Assembly: GCA_964549475.1 (NCBI GenBank)
Contig: CAZJXH010000085.1
Location: 1-13,614, forward strand
From: JBBQKF01 sp964549475
Lineage (GTDB): Bacteria > Bacillota > Clostridia > Saccharofermentanales > UBA5734
Direction of reading: 5' to 3'
Length of the DNA stretch: 13,614 nucleotides
Position 1 is the first letter of the stretch. Each line of letters starts with the position of its first letter. Below the pieces are notes generated by a model. It made no database searches. It was not told the origin of the DNA and saw nothing but the letters and a program-made list of their open reading frames with translations. The position numbers and the translations under genes are program-made. This document shows positions 7,272 through 13,598 of the stretch, piece after piece.

Positions 7272-7280
7272 TGTTAAAAT
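7272..7280 (+). promoter_or_regulatory. Extended -10 promoter of aroF-tyrA
   Basis: TGTTAAAAT: a TGn extension and a TAAAAT hexamer, about 140 bp upstream of the aroF start. The -35 is weak, as is common with extended -10 promoters. The long leader that follows contains tandem repeats but no T-box motif that I can see. Confidence 0.4.
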
Positions 7281-7301
7281 AAACTATCATAGACAAGATG
7301 T

Positions 7302-7337
7302 GGAAATCAAGCAAGGAACGGAAATCAGGCAAGGATT
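7302..7337. repeat. Two tandem 18-bp units in the aroF leader
   Basis: GGAAATCAAGCAAGGAAC is followed immediately by GGAAATCAGGCAAGGATT (15 of 18 identical). A second small duplication, GTAGGAAA twice (7372-7379 and 7382-7389), lies further down the same leader. Confidence 0.7.
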
Positions 7338-7418
7338 TGTTCTTCGACAGAATTACACAGTTTGCAGCATGGTAGGAAATGTAGGAAAATTTAACGTGTA
7401 AAGAGGAGGTGCTTTTCA

Positions 7419-8435
7419 ATGATTATTGTTGTCAAGCCAGATGCCACCAATGAAGAAATGAACGAGATTATCCATTTTTTGGAAGTCAATGGATTGAGAA
7501 CCCATTTATCCCAGGGGACACAAAGAACCATTATCGGGGTTGTGGGAGACAAATCACGGATATCGGACACCAATGTCGCACTTATGGCAGGCGTCGAAAA
7601 AATTGTTCCGATCATGGAGTCCTATAAACTGGTCGGGAAAGTGTTCAGACCGGAAGGAACAGTCATTTCGTTTGGAGACGATGTCAGAATCGGCGGGAAC
7701 AAACTCGCCATGATCGCAGGGCCTTGTGCGATCGAAAGCGAAGAACAGATATTTACAGTAGCAAAAGCAGTCAAGAGCTGCGGCGCGCAGTTTTTGCGCG
7801 GGGGCGCATACAAGCCAAGGACCTCTCCTTATTCTTTTCAAGGAATGGAACTGGAAGGTCTCAAACTGATGAGGGAAGCAGCACGGCTCTATGATCTCAA
7901 GGTTGTCAGCGAGATCGTTTCCGAAAGCGATCTGGAACAATCAATCGAATACATCGATATGATTCAGATCGGAGCTAGAAACGCCCAGAATTTCCGCTTG
8001 CTCCGGGAAGTCGGCAAGATCAAGAAACCGGTATTGCTCAAGCGTGGAATCGCCCAGACAATTGAAGAATGGCTCGGTTCAGCGGAGTACGTCATGAGCG
8101 AGGGCAATTATGAGATTGTGCTTTGCGAAAGAGGAATCCGGACATTTGAAACCGCAACACGGAATACGCTTGATATCAGTGCGATCCCCGTTCTTAAAGC
8201 AAAGACCCATCTGCCGGTTATTGTCGATCCCAGCCATGCGGCAGGGCTGGTCGCTTATATTCCATCTCTGTCAAAAGCGGCGATCGCAGCAGGCGCGGAC
8301 GGACTGATTGTCGAAGTGCATCCGAATCCAAGATGTGCGGTTTCCGATGCGCTCCAGCAATTGACTCCGGAGCAGTTCGCTTCTTTATGCAAAGAAATCG
8401 ACCAGATTGCGAAGGCGATAGGAAGAGAATTCTAA
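7419..8435 (+). CDS. aroF: 3-deoxy-7-phosphoheptulonate (DAHP) synthase, type I-beta with N-terminal regulatory domain
   Basis: A 338-residue enzyme that condenses phosphoenolpyruvate and erythrose 4-phosphate in the first step of the shikimate pathway. Residues 1 to about 65 match the ferredoxin-like domain that gives tyrosine/phenylalanine feedback inhibition in the Thermotoga maritima enzyme. Residues from about 90 onward form the TIM barrel. Metal ligands line up with that enzyme: Cys103 (GPCAIES), His273 (DPSHAAG), Glu299 (VEVHP) and Asp310 (AVSD). The phosphoenolpyruvate-binding KPRTS (132-136) and LLKRG (206-210) are also present. The start is well defined by GAGGAGGTG (7403-7411). The stop overlaps the tyrA start (TAATG), so the two are translationally coupled. 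Nothing is missing or broken. Confidence 0.96.
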   Translation: MIIVVKPDATNEEMNEIIHFLEVNGLRTHLSQGTQRTIIGVVGDKSRISDTNVALMAGVEKIVPIMESYKLVGKVFRPEGTVISFGDDVRIGGNKLAMIAGPCAIESEEQIFTVAKAVKSCGAQFLRGGAYKPRTSPYSFQGMELEGLKLMREAARLYDLKVVSEIVSESDLEQSIEYIDMIQIGARNAQNFRLLREVGKIKKPVLLKRGIAQTIEEWLGSAEYVMSEGNYEIVLCERGIRTFETATRNTLDISAIPVLKAKTHLPVIVDPSHAAGLVAYIPSLSKAAIAAGADGLIVEVHPNPRCAVSDALQQLTPEQFASLCKEIDQIAKAIGREF

Positions 8436-9565
8436 TGGAAAAGAGTTATTTTCAGTCTTCCAGAATCGGAATTGTCGGGATCGGTCTGATTGGTGGATCG
8501 ATCGCCCGGGCACTTACCGCGAAAGTCGGCATTCGGTCTATATGCGCAGTGGATTCGGATGAAGCTTCGCTAAAAAAAGCATTGAACGATGGCACGATCT
8601 CGGCATACGGCAAGGATCTGTCTGCGCTGAAGGACTGTGACCTGATTTATGTATGTGTGCCGGTCGGCAGCATCCCATCCGTCCTGGATGAGCTTGCATT
8701 ATGGTATTCCGGGATTGTGACCGATGTGGCAAGTACCAAGGAACGCATTCTTGCTTATGTGGGCTCCCGCCACCCGGCGATGCGATTTATCGGCGGACAC
8801 CCCATGGCTGGCTCGGAAAAAGTCGGCTATGCCGCTTCCAATGAGAATTTATTTGAGAACGCGCCCTATATTTTATGTTCGAAATCATCCGATTGCGGCA
8901 TGGATTCCTATCCGGATACAGATTCCGATGCCCGGGATTTTCAATTTGTCAAGGATTTGGCGACCCAGATGGCCGCGGTACCGATCGAAATGAGTCCGGA
9001 TGAACACGATATCGCGGTTGGACTGGTATCCCATCTGCCCCATATCGTCGCATACGCTCTTGTCAACCTGGTCCAGTCAAGCGGGGATGACCGGCTAAAA
9101 TCCATTGCCGCCGGCGGGTTCAAAGATATCACCAGAATCGCTTCCTCGGATCCGGCTCTCTGGACAGACATCTTGTGTGACTCGGGCGAAAAAATCGCAG
9201 AATTATTAGAGAAATACATTGAAACATTAAGCCGGATGAAAGATGCGCTCAGGCGACAGGACCGGCAATCTCTATTGGCGACATTCTCCAATGCAAAGAA
9301 TTACCGCGATCAGCTGCCGCTGACGCAGAATACCAAGAACAGGCCGGTGCAGCTATGGGTTGAAGTCGACGACAAGCCCGGTATGATCGGCCGGATCGCC
9401 GTATTATTCGGAGACCATGGAATCAATATCAAAAACATGAACATCCAGGACAACAGAGCCTACGAGGGTGGTTCGCTCCGAATCACCCTGTCTTCGATGG
9501 ACGACGCGAAACAAGGGGAGCAGCTTCTCCGTGAAGAAGGACTGACTGCCCGGATGATTGAATAA
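8435..9565 (+). CDS. tyrA: Prephenate dehydrogenase with C-terminal ACT domain
   Basis: A 376-residue enzyme that oxidatively decarboxylates prephenate to 4-hydroxyphenylpyruvate on the way to tyrosine. It has the NAD-binding GIGLIGG (15-21), the DVASTK segment (97-102) with the expected active-site serine Ser100, HPMAGSE (122-128) with catalytic His122, and VSHLPH (188-193). Residues from about 305 to the end form an ACT domain (opening VQLWVEVDDKPGMIG) expected to bind tyrosine for feedback control. The ATG shares its A with the aroF TAA stop and has GGAAGAG shortly upstream. A longer in-frame extension into aroF (from 8333) is rejected because it lacks a binding site and homology. It is the last gene of the operon. 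No strong terminator follows, only a weak GATGAT/ATCATC hairpin near 9591-9608. Confidence 0.95.
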   Translation: MEKSYFQSSRIGIVGIGLIGGSIARALTAKVGIRSICAVDSDEASLKKALNDGTISAYGKDLSALKDCDLIYVCVPVGSIPSVLDELALWYSGIVTDVASTKERILAYVGSRHPAMRFIGGHPMAGSEKVGYAASNENLFENAPYILCSKSSDCGMDSYPDTDSDARDFQFVKDLATQMAAVPIEMSPDEHDIAVGLVSHLPHIVAYALVNLVQSSGDDRLKSIAAGGFKDITRIASSDPALWTDILCDSGEKIAELLEKYIETLSRMKDALRRQDRQSLLATFSNAKNYRDQLPLTQNTKNRPVQLWVEVDDKPGMIGRIAVLFGDHGINIKNMNIQDNRAYEGGSLRITLSSMDDAKQGEQLLREEGLTARMIE

Positions 9566-9610
9566 GGCTGGACTGATAAAGCTGGCAAGGGATGATAATA
9601 AAATCATCTT

Positions 9611-9626
9611 CGGCAAAACGGCAAAA
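9611..9626. repeat. CGGCAAAA tandem pair
   Basis: Two adjacent copies of CGGCAAAA in the gap after tyrA. It is listed because nearly every intergenic gap here has a similar small duplication. Confidence 0.5.
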
Positions 9627-9758
9627 ATGGATCCGCTATTTTAGTAAAAGAAAGACGGAAAATTGAAAGTGAAATGAAATAGAATCGATAAAGTAAAATA
9701 ACACAACATTACGAAAATAGTGTAAAATAATAAAGAAAACGATTTTCGGAGGACAGCA

Positions 9759-10361
9759 ATGTTCGAAACAATTTTAATTGCCATGCTTATTGCAAAAATA
9801 AAAGGATACAAAATCAAACCCTTATTTAAAACATGGACGGTTTACCCAGTCTTTGTCCTTGAATTTATTCATTTGTTTTTCCAGATAAATATTTTCATGG
9901 GAAATTATGACTTTGTCCCGTATGCTCCGATTCTTAAAAAGGTTTATCTTTTTATGTGTATCATTCCAATTATTGTATATAAAGAATATCTTACAGGGAT
10001 TATCGGTTCGGGATTTGTTTTTGCAGGAACACTGCTTAATAATTTTGTCATGGCACAAAATGGAGGAAGAATGCCTGTATTCCCGAAATTCTCCTATATA
10101 ACAGGATATGCGGACCCGGTTGCGATCGCAAACATCAAGGGAATCCACATCCTTGGAACAACGCAGGCAAAATGGTGGATCTTATCCGATATCCTTGATG
10201 TCGGATGGAGTGTGTTGAGTATCGGGGACCTTTTTATTCGTGTTTTTGTCTTGTTGATTATATATCAGACAATCAAAGTCATGAACATCAAAATGTATGG
10301 GATAGTAAAGAGGAAAGGGGAAAAGAAATCTGCTGTCAATGCAGAAAATATGGATTCATAA
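9759..10361 (+). CDS. DUF5317 family integral membrane protein
   Basis: A 200-residue protein of unknown function with about four or five membrane segments (roughly 2-12, 26-47, 60-76, 79-96 and 150-172) and a basic, polar C-terminal tail. It shows the pattern I associate with DUF5317: an N-N-F-x(5-6)-GGRMPV segment (94-107), then H-x-x-G in the middle and a SIGDLF motif (154-159) before the last membrane segment. The start is supported by GGAGGA (9748-9753). A TAAAAT box at 9723-9728 may be its -10. It is separated from the following agr-type operon by 222 bp and a separate promoter, so a functional link is only positional. Base composition is more A+T-rich than the aro genes to its left. 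Confidence 0.85.
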   Translation: MFETILIAMLIAKIKGYKIKPLFKTWTVYPVFVLEFIHLFFQINIFMGNYDFVPYAPILKKVYLFMCIIPIIVYKEYLTGIIGSGFVFAGTLLNNFVMAQNGGRMPVFPKFSYITGYADPVAIANIKGIHILGTTQAKWWILSDILDVGWSVLSIGDLFIRVFVLLIIYQTIKVMNIKMYGIVKRKGEKKSAVNAENMDS

Positions 10362-10459
10362 CACTTTGCATCCTGTCAATTTGCAATAATATTGTATCAG
10401 ACATTTTCAATGAATATTAAACGGACCTTGTAAATTTATTTATATTGAGTTACTGGAAA

Positions 10460-10474
10460 GTAAAAAAATTTTAC
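10460..10474. promoter_or_regulatory. GTAAAA/TTTTAC near-palindrome upstream of the agr-type operon
   Basis: GTAAAA, three A residues, TTTTAC. It matches the 15-bp palindrome at 5604-5618 in 13 of 15 positions and lies about 40 bp upstream of the operon -10 box. A+T-rich, so possibly chance. Confidence 0.2.
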
Positions 10475-10512
10475 GAATAACGGCTAAAAAAATAATAAAT
10501 ATCTATGCCCTA

Positions 10513-10521
10513 TGTTATAAT
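10513..10521 (+). promoter_or_regulatory. Extended -10 promoter of the agr-type operon
   Basis: TGTTATAAT: a TGn extension plus a perfect TATAAT, 62 bases upstream of the first ATG (10584). The -35 region is weak. It is the same TGTTA(T/A)AAT form as the aroF promoter. Confidence 0.55.
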
Positions 10522-10533
10522 GATTTTATTATG

Positions 10534-10575
10534 GAACTTTAACTCTGAAACTTTGATTGTGGAACTTGCGAGGTG
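10534..10575. repeat. Three 14-bp-spaced (G/A)AACTT copies in the agr-type leader
   Basis: GAACTT begins at 10534, AAACTT at 10548 and GAACTT at 10562, exactly 14 bp apart. They lie downstream of the -10 box and run into the ribosome binding site. They could be regulator contacts or a decayed duplication. Confidence 0.45.
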
Positions 10576-10583
10576 CTACCAAT

Positions 10584-11081
10584 ATGTTAAAAGTGACATT
10601 ATTTGAATTTTTAATACGAGGAATTCCAGAAGGATTCTTATTCATATTGGCGAATTATGCTTTTGCAAAAACAAAAATAGTTCCATTTCCATTTTTATTC
10701 AGCAGTGTTACTTTGATTTTATTTACATATGGCGTTCGATTTTTACCGATCAATTTCGGGGTGCATACCGTATTGAACCTGATTGGATTGGTTTTGCTAT
10801 GCATTTTTATTAATAAGATTGACCTCTTTACAGCAGTGAAAGGATCGATGTTTGCAATGCTACTTATGGTTTTTATCGAAGCAATCAATGTGCTGATTTT
10901 ACAATTGATTTTTGGCGATGGCTTATCGGCAATTATTGAAGATTCTTTTAGAAAAGCCCTTGCTGGCACACCGGGATTTGTGGTATATGGAATAATAGTC
11001 ATTGTTTTGTATTTTTTCTTAACAAGGGAAAAAAAAGACAGAGGTGAAAATGGAACAATTAGCGAACAAAGTAGCAAATAA
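10584..11081 (+). CDS. Small membrane protein resembling a free-standing AIP-sensor (AgrC-like) membrane domain
   Basis: A 165-residue, very hydrophobic protein with about five membrane segments (roughly 5-27, 34-50, 56-76, 83-110, 128-146) and a short charged tail. I do not recognise a named family with certainty. Its start (a phenylalanine-rich helix with I-P-E at 14-16), then a charged break, then RFLPINFGVHTVL (52-64), recalls the membrane portion of GHKL-type/AgrC-like histidine kinases in Clostridia. No kinase domain follows: the frame ends after the last membrane segment. The ATG at 10584 has GAGGTG (10570-10575) eight bases upstream. A TTG start nine codons earlier is less likely. The 3' end overlaps agrB by 32 bp, so the two are co-translated and probably act together. 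A sensor or accessory role with the peptide signal is inference. Confidence 0.8.
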   Translation: MLKVTLFEFLIRGIPEGFLFILANYAFAKTKIVPFPFLFSSVTLILFTYGVRFLPINFGVHTVLNLIGLVLLCIFINKIDLFTAVKGSMFAMLLMVFIEAINVLILQLIFGDGLSAIIEDSFRKALAGTPGFVVYGIIVIVLYFFLTREKKDRGENGTISEQSSK

Positions 11082-11718
11082 GATTGCTTCGGAGCTTTCT
11101 TATCCGGAAGAGCAGAAACAAGTAATTGCTTATGGCCTGATTGCTATTTTCCAGACGCTTTTAATGACCATTATTGTGCTTGTCCTGGGTGCGATTTTAA
11201 ACATTTTTATTGAATCTGCAATTTTATGCTTTGCCGTCAGTATCCTCCGAAAATATTCAGGAGGAGCCCACGCCAGCTCGATCGTCTCTTGTACGACCAT
11301 TGGTGTCGTATTTTGTATTGGATTTGGAATGACCTGCAAAGCGCTGGGGGCGATAACAATGCCATGGATATTATTATTGGGTTTATGCATGCTCGTATTT
11401 ACATTCGCTTTTTATATTGCAATAAAGAACGCACCGGTTGACAGCCCGAATAAGCCGATTCGTACAGAACAAAAAAAGAAAAAAATGAAAACTGCGACAA
11501 TTCTTCTTCTTTTTGTTTATATGGTGGTATCTGCGATTCTTCTTTTTAATGATAGCCGATCACCGATTTTTGTTAGTGCACTTTTAAGTTTATTACTTTC
11601 AATCGTGTGGCAAATGGGTTCACTGACAAAGCCGGGGAAGGTTTTTTTAGAAGGATTGGATCGTTTGGTATATAGAAGAATACTTTTGAAAGGAGGACAT
11701 AATAATGAAAAAGATTAA
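11050..11718 (+). CDS. agrB: AgrB-type accessory gene regulator protein (autoinducer prepeptide-processing membrane peptidase)
   Basis: A 222-residue membrane cysteine peptidase that cuts the AgrD prepeptide C-terminally and forms the thiolactone ring. The family core R-K-Y-S-G-G-A-H (67-74) is present, with catalytic His74 and Cys81 seven residues apart, as in Staphylococcus aureus AgrB (His77/Cys84). The typical N-A-P-V-D-S-x-N-K-P-I segment (127-137) also follows. There are four to six membrane helices and a highly basic loop (QKKKKMK, 141-147), usual for the family. The start could be ATG 11050 (preferred) or GTG 11044. The GAGGTG at 11041-11046 is close to the ATG but overlaps the GTG. 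The gene overlaps the upstream membrane-protein gene by 32 bp and agrD by 14 bp, giving a tightly coupled cassette. No agrC or agrA is present. Confidence 0.95.
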   Translation: MEQLANKVANKIASELSYPEEQKQVIAYGLIAIFQTLLMTIIVLVLGAILNIFIESAILCFAVSILRKYSGGAHASSIVSCTTIGVVFCIGFGMTCKALGAITMPWILLLGLCMLVFTFAFYIAIKNAPVDSPNKPIRTEQKKKKMKTATILLLFVYMVVSAILLFNDSRSPIFVSALLSLLLSIVWQMGSLTKPGKVFLEGLDRLVYRRILLKGGHNNEKD

Positions 11719-11842
11719 CATGAAATCCTTGTATGCTGTGGTTGCAGTTCTTGCAACGCTAGTTGCAGCAACTGTAGCATCTTCAGCTTGCTTCTGGTGG
11801 TTTTACCAGCCTGAAGAGCCGAAGAGCCTGCAAGAAAAGTAG
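11705..11842 (+). CDS. agrD: AgrD-type cyclic lactone autoinducer prepeptide
   Basis: A 45-residue peptide gene: a basic start (MKKINMK), a hydrophobic/amphipathic leader (about 9-27), then Ala28-Cys29-FWWF (29-33), Tyr34 and an acidic, proline-containing tail QPEEPKSL (35-42). The Q-P-E-x-P tail after a Cys-aromatic core is characteristic of clostridial AgrD peptides. The predicted signal is a five-residue thiolactone ring made by Cys29 and the carboxyl of Phe33, with or without a short N-terminal extension. AgrB would cleave between Phe33 and Tyr34. The ring boundary is inferred by analogy with clostridial peptides (CLWFT-like ring in C. perfringens, from memory). The start is supported by a perfect AGGAGG (11691-11696) eight bases upstream. 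The gene overlaps the agrB end by 14 bp. Confidence 0.93.
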   Translation: MKKINMKSLYAVVAVLATLVAATVASSACFWWFYQPEEPKSLQEK

Positions 11843-11850
11843 AATTCATG

Positions 11851-11880
11851 CATAAGGGAGCCCTAAAAAGCTCCCTTATG
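11851..11880 (+). terminator. Strong hairpin between agrD and the GGDEF/HD-GYP gene (partial terminator or mRNA-stability element)
   Basis: An 11-bp perfect stem, CATAAGGGAGC (11851-11861) with GCTCCCTTATG (11870-11880), and an eight-base loop. No T run follows, so it is not a classical terminator. It lies 8 bp after the agrD stop and ends 20 bp before the next ATG. It may lower downstream transcription or protect the 3' end of the agrBD message. Confidence 0.6.
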
Positions 11881-11900
11881 AAAATTAAGAGGTGTGATTT

Positions 11901-13598
11901 ATGTCAAATGCCGAAAAAAACAAAGAGAAACGAATCGAAGGAATTTTATTCATGATAAAATTTCTGTCTTTGTTTTTTGCTGCAATTGGATATTTTAGAT
12001 ATTTTATCAAGGAATTCCCAACACGTGAACAGAGTCAGATTTTTAATTCAGTCAATACCGCAACGGTTTTTTTGTTTTTGACAACGGTTTTCTTTTTATG
12101 GATATTTTTTGACCGTAAAGAAAAACAAGGATTGAGCAAACTTTACCAGATAGCACAACCATCCGTTTTTATGATTTTTTTCTTAGGCGCGATACTCTTA
12201 ACCGGTGGATATACAAGCAATTTCAAATATCTGTTCCTATTCCTGATTGTTTCATATACTATTGAATATGATCTTAAGGGCGGAGTGATTATCGCTGCAA
12301 TTTCATCTACAATTGTCCTGGCGCTGGATCTGCTGTTTGCGCCTAGAGTAGGTGTCAATTATTATTTTGAAGATGACATAAGCATGGTTGGCTTGTTTTT
12401 TATCATTGCCATCACAATCGGCTATTACGTTAAAATCGAGCGGGAACATATTGACAAGTTGAATTCACTGGTCATTAAGGACGGATTGACAGGTCTGTAC
12501 AACCATCGGTATTTCCATGAATACCTTCAGGACTGCCTTTTGGATTCTGTAAAGAAAGACCAGCCGCTGTCCTTGTTTCTTTGTGATATGGATTACTTTA
12601 AGCAGTACAATGATGTCCACGGCCATCAGATGGGGGACCAGCTACTGAAAAATGTGGCGGAATTCTTAACCAATAATCTGGACATGAAACATTTTGTGTT
12701 TCGCTATGGCGGAGACGAGTTTGCCGTGGTACTGCCGAATACGACAAATGAAGAGGCCTACGGGATTGCCGAGAAAATCCGGAATGCTTTTTCAAACCAC
12801 CATTTTGACGGGCAGGAATATATGCCGAATGAAAATATCACCTTGTCGATCGGAGTTTCAACATACAATAAAGAATCGGCGGATCATATTGATCTTTTAA
12901 AAGCTGCGGATGAGGCATTGTACAAAGCGAAATATTTCAGACGGAACAGAGTGGAAGCATATACCTCCATTTTGGATGATTTGCATAAACAAGAAGGGAA
13001 TCATGAGGACGATGCGAAAACAATCGCATCAATCAAGACGTTGATTTCTGTTATCAACTCCAGGGACCAGTTCACATTCAGCCACTTGCAGCGTGTTGTC
13101 TCATATTGCGAAGCGGTTGCAAATGATTTTCATTTAACAGAAGAACAGAAGAAAACTCTGCTATATGGAGCGTACATGCATGACATCGGCAAGATCGATG
13201 TGCCGAAAGAAATCATGATGAAAGTGGGGGCATTAACCGTTGATGAGTGGGCGGAGCTAAAGCTTCATCCTGCAATAGGAACCGAAATCATTCAGAAAAT
13301 CGAGTCGCTCAATGGCGTGGCGCCATTGATTCTGCAGCATCATGAGCGTTTTGACGGGACTGGCTATCCGAATCAGCTGGACGGAACACAGACCGAGTAT
13401 CTGTCGCGCATATTGACTGTCGTGGATTCGTTTGACGCAATGACATCCAGCAGACCCTATCAGGTACGAAAGTCTTTTCAGGAAGGCCTTGCGGAATTAA
13501 GGCGCTGCAGCGGTACGCAATTCGACCCGCAGATTGTGGAAACCTTCATTGCATCCGTTGAGAAAATGAACCTTACCGGACTGGATCTCTTGACTTAA
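11901..13598 (+). CDS. Membrane-bound GGDEF/HD-GYP protein (cyclic-di-GMP synthesis and breakdown)
   Basis: A 565-residue protein. Six membrane segments (roughly 14-36, 52-70, 86-102, 107-122, 127-148, 161-178) form an N-terminal sensor, with the TGGYTSNFKYLF stretch (101-112) common in firmicute sensors. A GGDEF domain follows (about 188-350): DGLTGL (194-199), metal-binding Asp229, Asn237 and intact GGDEF (270-274). The R-x-x-D inhibitory site normally found before the GGDEF is absent (Asp at -7 and His at -4 relative to the Arg of RYGG). The C-terminal HD-GYP domain (about 380-550) is complete: His395, HDIGK (427-431), His456-Pro, HHE (480-482), DGTGYP (485-490) and Asp509. Both opposing activities therefore look possible. 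The start has GAGGTG (11889-11894) six bases upstream. The gene follows agrD by 58 bp, with only the hairpin between, suggesting co-transcription and peptide-linked output. Confidence 0.94.
   Translation: MSNAEKNKEKRIEGILFMIKFLSLFFAAIGYFRYFIKEFPTREQSQIFNSVNTATVFLFLTTVFFLWIFFDRKEKQGLSKLYQIAQPSVFMIFFLGAILLTGGYTSNFKYLFLFLIVSYTIEYDLKGGVIIAAISSTIVLALDLLFAPRVGVNYYFEDDISMVGLFFIIAITIGYYVKIEREHIDKLNSLVIKDGLTGLYNHRYFHEYLQDCLLDSVKKDQPLSLFLCDMDYFKQYNDVHGHQMGDQLLKNVAEFLTNNLDMKHFVFRYGGDEFAVVLPNTTNEEAYGIAEKIRNAFSNHHFDGQEYMPNENITLSIGVSTYNKESADHIDLLKAADEALYKAKYFRRNRVEAYTSILDDLHKQEGNHEDDAKTIASIKTLISVINSRDQFTFSHLQRVVSYCEAVANDFHLTEEQKKTLLYGAYMHDIGKIDVPKEIMMKVGALTVDEWAELKLHPAIGTEIIQKIESLNGVAPLILQHHERFDGTGYPNQLDGTQTEYLSRILTVVDSFDAMTSSRPYQVRKSFQEGLAELRRCSGTQFDPQIVETFIASVEKMNLTGLDLLT

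Noticed and set aside
7171..7418. T-box or aromatic amino acid riboswitch before aroF
   Set aside because: No AGGGTGGNACCGCG-like T-box sequence and no convincing terminator/antiterminator pair was seen. A covariance search would be needed to be certain.
8333..8434. A longer tyrA start inside aroF
   Set aside because: The extension adds 34 residues without homology. The TAATG overlap start at 8435 begins just before the Rossmann fold, as expected.
9566..9758. Terminator after tyrA
   Set aside because: Only a 6-bp A+T-rich hairpin (near 9591-9608) without a T run. Too weak to annotate as a terminator.
10584..11081. Calling the small membrane protein a full AgrC
   Set aside because: It ends after its membrane segments. 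No histidine-kinase or GHKL ATPase motif is encoded in any frame before agrB.
9759..11720. Horizontal transfer of the DUF5317-agr segment on the basis of its higher A+T content
   Set aside because: The genes encode Phe/Ile/Leu-rich membrane proteins, which raises A+T by itself. No flanking tRNA, integrase or insertion sequence was seen.
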